Part shown: positions 1 to 7,673 of the stretch, piece by piece
Numbering within the stretch: the stretch's first letter is position 1
Layout: every line of letters starts with the position of its first letter
DNA from: UBA11606 sp049437325
Lineage (GTDB): Bacteria > Actinomycetota > Acidimicrobiia > Acidimicrobiales > Aldehydirespiratoraceae
Assembly: GCA_049437325.1 (NCBI GenBank)
Contig: JBMTIM010000003.1
Coordinates: 1-64,000, forward strand
Length of the DNA: 64,000 nt
Direction of reading: 5' to 3'
Translations under genes and position numbers: made by a program
The notes under the pieces: generated by a model
What the model saw: the letters and a program-made list of their open reading frames with translations, nothing else
Database searches by the model: none
Told to the model about the DNA's origin: nothing

Positions 1-58
1 AATCAGCCATGTGACGGGTGTCGAGTGAGCTCGCATGCACGCCCCGTCGGCACCTGCC

Positions 59-67
59 TGTGGATAA
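59..67 (-). promoter_or_regulatory. DnaA box (TTATCCACA on minus strand)
   Basis: A perfect TTATCCACA 9-mer in reverse orientation. It lies inside a 12-bp word, CTGTGGATAATG (58-69), which recurs exactly at 735-746. It is the outlying member of a loose DnaA-box group completed at 684-744. Confidence 0.5.
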
Positions 68-107
68 TGAGGATTTCGGGGTACTCGGACAGAACCTTTG
101 TGGCGTT

Positions 108-113
108 TAGGGT
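108..113 (+). promoter_or_regulatory. -10 box TAGGGT, leaderless spacing
   Basis: TAGGGT ends 6 nt before the ATG at 120, the spacing seen at more than twenty other genes in the window. It would start a transcript at or next to that ATG. Confidence 0.45.
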
Positions 114-119
114 TCGGCC

Positions 120-188
120 ATGACGTTGGGTCGACCCAGGTGTGTGCAGGGCTGCCGCAGCAACAGGGCTGGATTCGTCGGTGCCTGA
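120..188 (+). CDS. Candidate 22-codon leader ORF
   Basis: The ATG at 120 sits 6 nt after a TAGGGT -10 box, the leaderless arrangement common here. The ORF encodes 22 residues, rich in Arg and Cys, and stops with TGA at 186-188, only 4 nt before the ATG (193) of the downstream membrane-protein gene. No family is recognisable. It may be a translated leader coupled to the next gene. Alternatively the promoter serves the downstream gene and the ORF is incidental. Support is positional only. Confidence 0.35.
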   Translation: MTLGRPRCVQGCRSNRAGFVGA

Positions 189-192
189 ATCG

Positions 193-651
193 ATGCTTCG
201 CACTGCGTGGTGGTGGTTCGTGACGTTTGTCACGCTCGTCGTCATCGACGACCTCACGTACGGGCCGATCTACTGGGCGCTCGGTGCGTTCATCGGGCCG
301 GTGGCAGCGGTCATCGCCTTCGTGGTCTACGTCGTCGCTCAGCTGTTCCTGATCAATCGAGGCGTTCGAGACGAACCGGGGCGAATTGCGCGTTGGCTGC
401 TCGACCGACTCATGTTGACCCGCAAGGAAGCAGAGGTGGCCAAACGCGAGGCGGTGCTGCATGAACGCGTCACCGGAGTGGTGCTGGCCATGATGCTCGC
501 ACCCATCATCGGGGGTGTGCTCCCAGCGCTGTTGCTGCACAAGCGGGGCTGGTCGCAGGGGGCAGTGACCCGCGTCGGGATGGTGACGAGTGTCATCTAC
601 GCAGTCGAGTTTTCGTTGCTCCACGCGTACATCCCGAGCCAGATCCTCTGA
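193..651 (+). CDS. Small hypothetical membrane protein
   Basis: The product is 152 residues if started at ATG 193; an in-frame GTG at 181 is the alternative. A hydrophobic stretch rich in Trp, Val and Ala begins within a few residues of the start. A second follows at about residues 25-50, and two more lie in the C-terminal half, giving roughly four membrane segments around a charged cytoplasmic loop (RKEAEVAKREAVLHERV). No family was recognised. ATG 193 is preferred because it lies just behind the stop of the 22-codon ORF, which would allow coupled translation. Confidence 0.65.
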   Translation: MLRTAWWWFVTFVTLVVIDDLTYGPIYWALGAFIGPVAAVIAFVVYVVAQLFLINRGVRDEPGRIARWLLDRLMLTRKEAEVAKREAVLHERVTGVVLAMMLAPIIGGVLPALLLHKRGWSQGAVTRVGMVTSVIYAVEFSLLHAYIPSQIL

Positions 652-683
652 CGGCCACCGGGTCGTCAGGATCCGTTGCGCGC

Positions 684-744
684 TGTGGACAACCTGTGCG
701 TGGAAGACCGACCTGTGGAAAAATGCGACTTTTCCTGTGGATAA
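684..744 (-). promoter_or_regulatory. DnaA-box cluster upstream of acyltransferase-like gene
   Basis: Three same-orientation 9-mers, written on the minus strand: TTGTCCACA (684-692, the preferred actinobacterial form), TTTTCCACA (714-722) and TTATCCACA (736-744). The last overlaps a GATAAT -10-like hexamer (740-745) upstream of the gene at 763. The 111-bp gap holds nothing else recognisable. A role in DnaA-dependent control is inferred. No replication genes lie nearby, so this is not an obvious oriC. Confidence 0.5.
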
Positions 745-762
745 TGGTGTGGGGTTGGTTCT

Positions 763-1497
763 ATGCTGCCGCCCGTGCACCAAGAACTGGCAACCATCGA
801 TGTCGTGCAGCGCAACGACACCGTGCCCGATCTCGAACGCGTGGCGCTCATCGAGGCGGCCGTCGTGGTCGAGCGGGCAGAGACTCTCGACGACATCGAC
901 GCGGCGTTCCGGATCGAGCGGATCGTGTTCGAGGAGTCGGGGTATGGACAGATGCCCCAGGAACTCGATGCCCAATCGACGTTCTACCTCGCGAAATCTG
1001 CATCGTCGGGCGAACCGATCGGTTGTCTTCGCATGATTGCCGGTGCGCCGCAGACGTTGCCGATGATGGCGATGCCCCTGTCGGGTGAGTGGATCGAACG
1101 TCTTGCGCGCGTCGCTCCTCACAGGCTCTGTGAATACGGTGCAATTGCGATCCCGAGTGAGGTGCAGGCCGAATGTGGCTTCGATGTCGCAAAAGCCCTG
1201 TTCCGCGAGGGATACATTCACACGCTCGCCGAGGACATCGAGTGGAGCGGTCTGGTCATGGAACCGCGACGAGCGCGCGCTCTCGCCCGGTGGAACGGGC
1301 TGCGGTTCGAGCAAGCTGGACCGACCACCTATTACATGGGTGGCGACGTCGCCACGTTCGTGGCGAGCCCCCGCGCCCTCTACGGCAGCACGATTGAGCT
1401 CAATCCGGGTTTCGCGGCCTACGTGTTGCAGAAGCTGAATCCAGCTGACTATCCGCTTCTGCGCGGTGTGATCGACTGCTCGACCACCCCTGGATAG
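763..1497 (+). CDS. GNAT/LuxI-fold acyltransferase-like protein
   Basis: 244 residues. The N-terminal half has the layout of N-acyl amino-acid synthases and acyl-homoserine-lactone synthases: a helix with FRIERIVFEE (about residues 48-57), an acidic E-L-D-A-Q segment, a strand followed by PIGCLRMI (about 86-93), then a region containing EYGAIAIP in place of the usual E-x-SR motif. The conserved Ser-Arg pair is not clear, so substrate and activity are unknown. The C-terminal part is unassigned. The gene stands alone between a DnaA-box-bearing promoter and a MaoC gene. The fold assignment is an inference from pattern and is not secure. Confidence 0.55.
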   Translation: MLPPVHQELATIDVVQRNDTVPDLERVALIEAAVVVERAETLDDIDAAFRIERIVFEESGYGQMPQELDAQSTFYLAKSASSGEPIGCLRMIAGAPQTLPMMAMPLSGEWIERLARVAPHRLCEYGAIAIPSEVQAECGFDVAKALFREGYIHTLAEDIEWSGLVMEPRRARALARWNGLRFEQAGPTTYYMGGDVATFVASPRALYGSTIELNPGFAAYVLQKLNPADYPLLRGVIDCSTTPG

Positions 1498-1500
1498 CGT
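1495..1500 (+). promoter_or_regulatory. -10 box TAGCGT (leaderless, MaoC gene)
   Basis: TAGCGT overlaps the TAG stop of the preceding gene and ends 7 nt before ATG 1508. No Shine-Dalgarno sequence is present. Confidence 0.5.
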
Positions 1501-1507
1501 CGGTGCA

Positions 1508-1963
1508 ATGACAACGGTCTTCGCCAGCCCGGACGACCTGCTGGCTGCCGTCGGCACCGAACTCGGGAGCAGCGATTGGGTTGCGATCGAGCAGGATCGA
1601 ATCGACGGATTTGCCGATGCGACCGACGATCACCAATGGATTCATGTGGATCCCGAAGCAGCTGCTGCCGGGCCCTTCGGCTCGACGATTGCCCACGGGT
1701 ACCTGACCCTTGCCCTCACCAACCGGTTCCTCCCGCAGATCGTCCGAGTCGACGGTGTGTCGCTGGGCATCAACTATGGGGTCAACAAGGTTCGCTTCCC
1801 GCAAGCGGTACCGGTCGGCTCGCGGGTTCGGGGCCACGCAACTCTCACCCACGCCGAAGAGATCGACGGCGGCGTGCAGGCCGTCATCACGATGACGGTC
1901 GAGATCGAGGGAGGCACGAAACCCGCCTGCATTGTGGAGTCGGTCAGCCGATTCCTCCGATGA
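1508..1963 (+). CDS. MaoC-like hydratase (NodN type)
   Basis: A 151-residue single hot-dog-fold protein of the MaoC family, which hydrates (R)-enoyl-CoA thioesters. The hydratase motif is present as D41-x4-H46 within ADATDDHQWIH, followed by the usual FGSTIAHGYLTLAL helix (about residues 57-70). The length is normal for single-domain members. It is transcribed from its own leaderless-type promoter and is followed at 32 bp by map. The natural substrate is unknown. Nearby acyl-CoA genes in the window suggest fatty-acid or sterol side-chain metabolism. Confidence 0.88.
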   Translation: MTTVFASPDDLLAAVGTELGSSDWVAIEQDRIDGFADATDDHQWIHVDPEAAAAGPFGSTIAHGYLTLALTNRFLPQIVRVDGVSLGINYGVNKVRFPQAVPVGSRVRGHATLTHAEEIDGGVQAVITMTVEIEGGTKPACIVESVSRFLR

Positions 1964-1983
1964 TCACAAACGGTTGATCCGCG

Positions 1984-1989
1984 TACACT
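1984..1989 (+). promoter_or_regulatory. -10 box TACACT (leaderless, map)
   Basis: TACACT ends 6 nt before the ATG of map at 1996. Confidence 0.5.
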
Positions 1990-1995
1990 GGCGCC

Positions 1996-2943
1996 ATGGC
2001 GAAGCGAAAGAAACGAACGACCCGTCCTGCCTCCGACGCAGCTCCGTCGCTTCCGCCCATCGCCCCCGGCCTATTGAGTCCAACCCGGCGAGTGCCGGCC
2101 GACATCGAGCGTCCGCCCTATGCCGTGAGCGGAGACCCTGGACCCTCGATCTCCGATCTGCGGCGTACCCCCGAGGAGCTCGAGGCCATGCGCCGCACCG
2201 GTGCAAAGGCGGCCGAAATCCTGCTCCGAGCCGGTGAACTCGTGGCCCCCGGTGTTACCACCGACGCCATCGATGCGCTCGTGCACCAGGCGTGCATCGA
2301 CGCCGGCGGCTACCCGAGCCCGCTCAACTATCGCGGGTTCCCGAAGTCGGTGTGCACGTCCGTCAACGAAGTCATCTGCCACGGCATCCCCGACTCTCGA
2401 CCGCTCGCCGATGGCGACATCATCAACATCGACGTCACCCTGTTTTGTGAAGGCGTCCATGGCGATACCTCGACGACATTCCTCGTCGGCGAGGTCGACG
2501 ATGCGAGTCGCCGCCTTGTGCGCGAGACGGCACGATCGCTCGACCTCGCGATCGATGCAGTGAAGCCCGGCGGGCTGGTCAACGAGATCGGGAAAGCGAT
2601 CGAGAATCATGCCCGTCAGCACCGACTCGGTGTCGTTCGCGAGTTCATCGGGCACGGCGTTGGTACCGAGTTCCACACGAATCTGCAGATCCCGCACTAC
2701 TACGAACGGCGTCTGCAGACCCGTATCGAGCCGATGGTGTCGTTCACCATCGAGCCGATGCTCACCCTTGGAGAACCGCACGCAGCGCTGTGGGACGACG
2801 ACTGGACCGCCGTGACGATCGACGGGACGCGGACAGCTCAGTTCGAGCACACGCTGGTGATGACCGATGACGGCGCCGAGCGGCTGACCGTCACCGCCGC
2901 CGGTGCGTGTGCCCACGACTATGTCGCAACGATGATGGTCTGA
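1996..2943 (+). CDS. map: Methionine aminopeptidase type I
   Basis: A 315-residue cytosolic metalloprotease that removes the initiator methionine. Residues 1-65 form a Lys/Arg/Pro-rich extension beginning MAKRKKRTTR, as in mycobacterial MapB-type enzymes, which have a Pro-rich N-terminus. The pita-bread core follows. It has SVNEVICHGIP with the substrate His, the metal ligands Asp in NIDVT and Asp in HGDTS, His in GHGVGTEFH, Glu in FTIEPML and Glu in QFEHT. All five ligands are intact. It is transcribed leaderlessly from TACACT. It converges on the DUF3048 gene with a 17-bp gap. Confidence 0.96.
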   Translation: MAKRKKRTTRPASDAAPSLPPIAPGLLSPTRRVPADIERPPYAVSGDPGPSISDLRRTPEELEAMRRTGAKAAEILLRAGELVAPGVTTDAIDALVHQACIDAGGYPSPLNYRGFPKSVCTSVNEVICHGIPDSRPLADGDIINIDVTLFCEGVHGDTSTTFLVGEVDDASRRLVRETARSLDLAIDAVKPGGLVNEIGKAIENHARQHRLGVVREFIGHGVGTEFHTNLQIPHYYERRLQTRIEPMVSFTIEPMLTLGEPHAALWDDDWTAVTIDGTRTAQFEHTLVMTDDGAERLTVTAAGACAHDYVATMMV

Positions 2944-2960
2944 GGTTCGAGCCCTGCGGA

Positions 2961-4472
2961 TCAGCGAAGGGTGGCGTCGCCGTCGCGGGGCATCTCGACC
3001 CAGGTCTGGCCCGGGAGGATTCGGATCATGGCGCCGGTCGTCGCATCGACGTAATCGATCTGATCGGTCGTGGTGACCCGGCGCCACGCAGCCCGCACGA
3101 CCTGCCCGTCGCTGAGGATCCAGGCGTCGCCCACGCCGGTGGTGATGGCATGCGGTGATCGCCCATCCGCCTGAGACGCGGTGTACTTCGTGATCTGGAT
3201 GATCACGGTGGTCGGCGCGATGCGGGTCCCGTCGGCGTCGACGGTCGGGTTGCCGTCCTGCGACCGGTCCCAACCGATGCCATTCCACGAGTAGGCGACC
3301 GTCGTCTTGCCATAATCGATGTCGACACCTGCGGCGGCTTCGGCATCGGGATGGAATGGGTCGTCTTCGGTGCGGAACTCGAAAATGGGCGACGGTAGTC
3401 CGGTCGGATACTCGTCACCCTGCCCAACCTCCCAGAGGTTGGCCGGGTTGGTGAAGAGATTGTGCGGGGCGGGACGCGAGGTGCGGTAATAGAGATCGCC
3501 CTCCGAGCCGGCACCGATGTCGACCAGGGTTGATTGCCGCAGGAGTTCCACCGCGGTGCGGTTTCCTCCTGAGTTGGCGAACAGCGGCGAGTTGAATTGG
3601 GCCAGAAGGTCGAAGTCGGTGGTGCGCATCGACCGGATCGGGCCGACTTCGGTTGGGGTTTGGCTGTGGAACACTGCAGCCAGGCGGGTCAAGCCCCCTT
3701 CGACCTCCTCGACATAGACGATGTCGGCCTGAGCGATCCCCGCCTGCGGGCGGGCGGCAACAACGTTGTCGATCTTGACCGCAAGCACCGGACGAATCGG
3801 TTCGTCGAAGATGACGAGACCGGTGAGGAGTGCCTTGCCCTGAAGTGCCCTGAGCCGAGCGATCCTGACCGAGGTCTCGTCCAGATCGAGGACCAGTTGC
3901 GCTCGGCGCTGCCCGAGTTCGAGGCGACGAGTATCGGCGTCGGCACGCAAGCCGTCCAGTGCCTCGCGCTCGCTGCGGGCACTCGCCAGTTCGTCCTTCA
4001 GTCGCCGTAGCCGTTCATCGGCCTCGTCGAGCTTGGCCTGGGCGTCGTCGATCACGGCGCTGTAGAGCTCACGAGCCCGCGACGGATCCCCGTCGTCGGT
4101 GCCGGACAGCACGCGGATCTCGTCGAGAACGGCGTTCTGCCGAGGGTCGCCATTGGTGAAGCCGGCGATCGCGATCTGCACACGGGTCGCAGCCGGGATA
4201 CGTCGTTGGTCGACCGCTCGTTCGAAGTCGTCGGCGAGGAGCTCGATGTGGACCGTTGCGGTGCGCAGCGCAGCATCGATCCCGTCGAGCTCCACCTCCG
4301 ACGCAGCAAGTTCGGCGTCGACCCTTGCGAGCTCGGTTCCGAGATCGTCACGAAGGTTCTCGAGTTGCTCGATTTCGGCCTCGGACTGCGCGCCCACCGG
4401 CACACCGGGGACACTCAGCAGGGCGGCGGCGAGCCCACCGAGCAGGATTCGCGATCGTCGAGGTCGATGCAT
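2961..4472 (-). CDS. Exported coiled-coil DUF3048 (YerB-like) protein
   Basis: 503 residues. An Arg-rich N-terminus and hydrophobic stretch (about 9-27) form a signal peptide ending in PVGAQS. Residues about 30-215 are long charged helices, probably coiled coil. The C-terminal half (about 225-500) matches the DUF3048 family, with PVLAVKIDNVVAARPQAG, RSMRTTDFDLLAQF and FANSGGN, and the C-terminal VIIQITKY and PGQTWVEMP segments. The family is extracytoplasmic, often a lipoprotein (B. subtilis YerB), with no defined activity. No lipobox Cys is seen here, so the protein is probably secreted or surface-attached by the coiled coil. The gene is monocistronic. Confidence 0.85.
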   Translation of the reverse strand: MHRPRRSRILLGGLAAALLSVPGVPVGAQSEAEIEQLENLRDDLGTELARVDAELAASEVELDGIDAALRTATVHIELLADDFERAVDQRRIPAATRVQIAIAGFTNGDPRQNAVLDEIRVLSGTDDGDPSRARELYSAVIDDAQAKLDEADERLRRLKDELASARSEREALDGLRADADTRRLELGQRRAQLVLDLDETSVRIARLRALQGKALLTGLVIFDEPIRPVLAVKIDNVVAARPQAGIAQADIVYVEEVEGGLTRLAAVFHSQTPTEVGPIRSMRTTDFDLLAQFNSPLFANSGGNRTAVELLRQSTLVDIGAGSEGDLYYRTSRPAPHNLFTNPANLWEVGQGDEYPTGLPSPIFEFRTEDDPFHPDAEAAAGVDIDYGKTTVAYSWNGIGWDRSQDGNPTVDADGTRIAPTTVIIQITKYTASQADGRSPHAITTGVGDAWILSDGQVVRAAWRRVTTTDQIDYVDATTGAMIRILPGQTWVEMPRDGDATLR

Positions 4473-4517
4473 GGGTTCCGAACTGCGGCCGAGTGCTCCG
4501 GCGCAGATGGTACTGCG

Positions 4518-4970
4518 TCAGTTCGGGTCGGAGGGGGCGCGTGGTGTCCAGCCCTGGGGTGCAAGCTCGAAGCCGGAGAACTCGAAACCCGGGGTCACGG
4601 TGCACCCGACCAGCGTCCATGCCCCGGCCGTGCGTGCGGTCTGCCACTCGAGGGGTTCGACGACGAGCTGCGGTCGTTCACCCGATGCGAAATCGGTTCC
4701 GAGGACGCGTCGGGTGATCGAGGTTCCGTCCGAGGTCTCGAGGACGAGGGGAGCGCCTGCGTAGTGATGCCAGATCTCAGCGGCATCGACCCGATGCCAC
4801 TGCGAGTGTTCGGCATCGGTCAAGAGGAAGAAGATGGCTGTCCCGGCCGATCGAGCGCCGTCACTCGACACAGACCGCCAAGTCTCGGCGTACCGGCCGC
4901 CCTCCGGATGTGGCTCGAGCCCGAGGAGCGCAACGATGCGGTCGACCTCGACCTGCTGGGCTGGGTTCAT
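4518..4970 (-). CDS. DUF985 cupin protein
   Basis: A 150-residue single-domain cupin of the DUF985 (YML079-like) family. Diagnostic segments are LEPHPEGGRYAETWRS near the N-terminus, IFFLLTDAEHSQWHRVD, EIWHHYAGAPL and GCTVTPGFEFSGFEL. The His and Glu residues form the sugar- or metal-binding pocket typical of the fold. The function of the family is unsettled, and epimerase-like or sugar-binding roles have been suggested. ATG 4970 was chosen because the conserved domain starts there. The longer open frame to 5336 only shadows the divergent neighbour. Confidence 0.85.
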   Translation of the reverse strand: MNPAQQVEVDRIVALLGLEPHPEGGRYAETWRSVSSDGARSAGTAIFFLLTDAEHSQWHRVDAAEIWHHYAGAPLVLETSDGTSITRRVLGTDFASGERPQLVVEPLEWQTARTAGAWTLVGCTVTPGFEFSGFELAPQGWTPRAPSDPN

Positions 4971-4987
4971 CGTCCGATGTTGCCAGC

Positions 4988-4993
4988 TACGGT
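4988..4993 (+). promoter_or_regulatory. -10 box TACGGT (near-leaderless, gene at 5002)
   Basis: TACGGT ends 8 nt before GTG 5002, in the 31-bp gap between two divergent genes. Confidence 0.4.
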
Positions 4994-5001
4994 GCCGAGT
5001 C

Positions 5002-5493
5002 GTGGCGATCACGATCACCGAAGTTCCCTTCCATCGAGACGAACACGAAGCCGTCACCGATGCGATGCGGCGTCTCACCGACCGAGGTGATGGGCAGGGC
5101 TGGATCAACCTGCAGCCTGCGCTGAGCGAGGAGGAGTACAACCGCGTGCCGGACCGCAGTGGTCTCGGGGCGTGGTTCAGCGGTCGGGGACCGGCGGTGG
5201 CGATGGCGACATGGACACCGCCGACAGTGGAGGGACGAACGCGGCCCGCCCAGATCGGCCTCGAACACGGAACCGGTCCAAAGGCGCTCGATCGGCTGGC
5301 CGAGATCGGTGTGGGTCTGCCCGAGCGATGGGTCACCCGTCAGGACCATGCGAAACACGGGATCGTCGCCGAGTTGCCCGCCGACGAGGACCCGAGCGTG
5401 GTCCTCACCTGGCTGATCGTTGCAGCAACGGTGCTGCGAACGGTCGTCGAGCCCGGAGAGCACTGGATCGCAGTCGTGCACGAGCCGGCCTGA
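5002..5493 (+). CDS. Hypothetical protein
   Basis: 163 residues from GTG 5002, beginning with a strand-like AITITEVPF. There is no signal peptide or membrane segment and no recognised family. The GTG is chosen because a TACGGT -10 box lies 8 nt upstream and because the frame further upstream is only a shadow of the divergent DUF985 gene. The C-terminus is hydrophobic and Val-rich (about residues 135-158), which suggests a folded alpha/beta domain. It converges on the next minus-strand gene with an 8-bp gap. Confidence 0.65.
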   Translation: MAITITEVPFHRDEHEAVTDAMRRLTDRGDGQGWINLQPALSEEEYNRVPDRSGLGAWFSGRGPAVAMATWTPPTVEGRTRPAQIGLEHGTGPKALDRLAEIGVGLPERWVTRQDHAKHGIVAELPADEDPSVVLTWLIVAATVLRTVVEPGEHWIAVVHEPA

Positions 5494-5501
5494 GCGGTCG
5501 A

Positions 5502-5945
5502 TCAGCGGTTGGTGAGACGGAGATCGACCTCGAGGTCGGTGGTGAGCGATCCGTGACCGTCGGAGGCTGCGACTCGGAGGTGGCCGGGGTCGTCGGGGTC
5601 GTCGTGTCGCACCATGCCGGCCCACCCGGTCCAGGCGTGGACGATGTCACCGTTGCGCCAGGCGTGACTCACCGCGAGCCGCCCCGGCTCGACATCGACC
5701 GACACTGTCGCAGGAGCGGTGTCGCTCCACAGAACCAGCCTCGGTAGCACGACCTGGTCGATGGTGAGGGGGAGCTCGCCGTCGAGGACCAGACCCTGGG
5801 GCCGCGTCGGGTTGGCATTCGCCCGGCTGATGGTGAGCGTTGCAGATCGGTCGATCTGGAGCATGAGGGCAGCGAAGACCGGCTCGCCGCCACGTGCTGC
5901 GACATCGGTGTGGTGGTGGAGCCACAGCTCGGCGGGGGTGTTCAT
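5502..5945 (-). CDS. Hypothetical protein
   Basis: 147 residues, no signal peptide, beta-rich, with many Asp, Arg and Val residues. The family is not recognised. Its ATG (5945-5943) overlaps the TGA of the upstream ORF by 4 nt, so it is the last gene of a minus-strand set descending from rbsK and iunH. Co-transcription says little about its job because the intermediate gene is itself unidentified and may be broken. Confidence 0.6.
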   Translation of the reverse strand: MNTPAELWLHHHTDVAARGGEPVFAALMLQIDRSATLTISRANANPTRPQGLVLDGELPLTIDQVVLPRLVLWSDTAPATVSVDVEPGRLAVSHAWRNGDIVHAWTGWAGMVRHDDPDDPGHLRVAASDGHGSLTTDLEVDLRLTNR

Positions 5946-6286
5946 GAGCCAGGCTCTGATCCCACCGAGTTGGTCGCCGCGAATGGATCGGGTGGGTCAT
6001 CACGCCAACCCGGGCGGGCAGACCGGAGATCGACGATGCCGAACTCGACCTCGCCGGTGATCGGGTTGTAGCGGCGGGGTGGTCTCCCACCGCCCATACG
6101 GTCGCGATTCGCAGCACCCCAGGCATCGGATTCGGCGTGGTTCTTCCACACGCGGGACCGCACGGTTGCTGCGGTCGGTGGCCGTCCGGTCGGGGAAAGC
6201 ATCCACGGATCGTCGCCCCGGCCCCAACGCCCGCGCGGCATCGCCGGATGGGCGACGAACGGGTCGCCGGTCCATGTGCCGAGCAA
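5942..6286 (-). CDS. Downstream half of a gene split by in-frame TAG (or separate ORF)
   Basis: 114 residues if started at TTG 6286. There is no ATG or GTG at the beginning, and the only upstream candidate is this TTG. The reading frame is the same as that of the gene ending at 6299. Reading through the TAG adds Ala-Asp-Glu-Pro and joins the two into one protein of about 250 residues without a change in composition. The sequence is Pro/Arg/Gly-rich with a C-terminal segment RRYNPITGEVEFGIVDL. The likely reading is a nonsense-interrupted gene. Separate translation from TTG is possible. Confidence 0.5.
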   Translation of the reverse strand: MLGTWTGDPFVAHPAMPRGRWGRGDDPWMLSPTGRPPTAATVRSRVWKNHAESDAWGAANRDRMGGGRPPRRYNPITGEVEFGIVDLRSARPGWRDDPPDPFAATNSVGSEPGS

Positions 6287-6298
6287 CGGTTCGTCGGC

Positions 6299-6694
6299 CT
6301 AGAACTCGTCGCGGAACCAGGGAAGGGAGGTCCACAGCGTTGGTTCGGGTGATGCAGTGACGGTTGGATCGGGGCGAACGAGCATCTCGTCGGCTTCGAT
6401 CGCAGCCGCCTCGCGGGCCCGGTTCCACGTCACCTGGAGGCTCGATGAGCCGTACGCGTCGCGCAACGTCGAACGCACGGCAGCGTCGTCTTCGGCTCGT
6501 TGGCGGATCCGGGCTGTTCGACGTTCGCGCCTCGTCCCGTCGACCTGTTCTCCGTTGGGCCGAAAGCGACCGCGACTCGGATTGCCGACCCAGTCGAGGG
6601 AGATCCAAACCACGATGGCCGATGCCCACACCCAGACGAACGAGAAAATGATCCGATCGCCGGATAAGACGTCGGCAACGAAGTCGGCAATCAC
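6299..6694 (-). CDS. Hypothetical membrane-anchored protein, possibly truncated by TAG
   Basis: 131 residues from GTG 6694, whose TG is shared with the TGA stop of iunH (GTGA overlap). One hydrophobic segment (about residues 14-36, Trp/Val/Ile-rich) is followed by a basic linker with RRERRTARIRQRAEDD and a soluble tail. The protein ends at TAG 6301-6299, after which the same frame continues open for 118 more codons. No family is recognised. Either the TAG is a recent nonsense change, or the organism makes two short products. Confidence 0.55.
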   Translation of the reverse strand: MIADFVADVLSGDRIIFSFVWVWASAIVVWISLDWVGNPSRGRFRPNGEQVDGTRRERRTARIRQRAEDDAAVRSTLRDAYGSSSLQVTWNRAREAAAIEADEMLVRPDPTVTASPEPTLWTSLPWFRDEF

Positions 6695-7635
6695 GCCGAA
6701 TCGAGGGCGATGACGGCATCGACGATCGAGTTGACGACCGCCTCTTCGTCGGCATCGAACAGCACGCGTGCGTTGGCGCGCCCGGCATCCTCACCAGCCC
6801 TGCCGGTTGGCCGCTCATCGACCACGGTCATCCCCCGGGTCAGCGTGCCGGCGAGCTCGACGTCGACGGGGTGTTCTTCACCCTGGAACAGATCGGGACG
6901 AACCACGGCCATCACCGCACTTGCGTCGTGGATGGGAGCACCGTCGCGGCCCGCGATCTCACCGGCGCGCGCAACGGCGAAGTCGAGCAGATCGGCGGCG
7001 AGACCGGCCGCCGATCCGCCTGCCGCACGAAGACGGTCTCGATCAGCGGGTCGCATCAGCACGCGATGGGTCACGTCGAGCCCGACCATCGTGGTCATCG
7101 GAAACTCCCGGAAGACGATGGCGGCTGCTTCCGGGTCGGCCCAGACGTTGAACTCGGCCACGGCGGTCACATTGCCGGCATGGGCACCACCACCCATGAT
7201 CGTGAATCCCCCGAGACGACTCGGGAGATCGGGATCGGCCCGCAACGCAAGCGCGATGTTGGTCAGCGGGCCAACGGCGACGAGGTGCAGATCATCGACG
7301 GCACGGGCCGTGTCACAGATGAACCCGACGGCGTCGTCGGACGCGATCGACCGCGAGAGTTCAGGGAGTTCGACCGACCCGAGTCCTGTCGGCCCATGGA
7401 CGTGTGCGGCGTCGATGGTCGGAGCGATCAGCGGACGGGCAGCACCTCGGTGCACCGGAACGTCGAGATCGGCGATCTGGGTGACGGCCAGCGCATTGTG
7501 TGTTGTGTGATCGATGCCGACATTGCCGTTGACGGTGGTGATACCGACGAGATCGGTCAGCTGCGCAGCAGCGAGGAGCGCGATGGCATCGTCGAGTCCG
7601 GGGTCGCAGTCGATCAGCATCGGGATCCGCTCCAT
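6691..7635 (-). CDS. Inosine-uridine-type nucleoside N-ribohydrolase
   Basis: A 314-residue member of the IunH family, which cleaves ribonucleosides to ribose and free base. The calcium/ribose site is intact: D9, D11, D15 and D16 in DCDPGLDDA, MGGGAHAGN in the middle, EFNVWADPEAA, and a late Asp in GAPIHDASAV. The start at ATG 7635 is set by the domain start and by a TAGCAT -10 box 8 nt upstream (7644-7649). It lies 38 bp behind ribokinase, whose product would phosphorylate the released ribose. Base preference cannot be read from sequence. Confidence 0.93.
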   Translation of the reverse strand: MERIPMLIDCDPGLDDAIALLAAAQLTDLVGITTVNGNVGIDHTTHNALAVTQIADLDVPVHRGAARPLIAPTIDAAHVHGPTGLGSVELPELSRSIASDDAVGFICDTARAVDDLHLVAVGPLTNIALALRADPDLPSRLGGFTIMGGGAHAGNVTAVAEFNVWADPEAAAIVFREFPMTTMVGLDVTHRVLMRPADRDRLRAAGGSAAGLAADLLDFAVARAGEIAGRDGAPIHDASAVMAVVRPDLFQGEEHPVDVELAGTLTRGMTVVDERPTGRAGEDAGRANARVLFDADEEAVVNSIVDAVIALDSA

Positions 7636-7673
7636 GGCGAACGATGCTACGGCCTCGGTCGCCGCCGAGATGG

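Noticed and set aside
2071..3288. 405-codon open frame on the minus strand over map
   Set aside because: It is antisense to a well-conserved aminopeptidase; its composition (Arg/Asp/His-rich, no motifs) is typical of G+C shadow frames.
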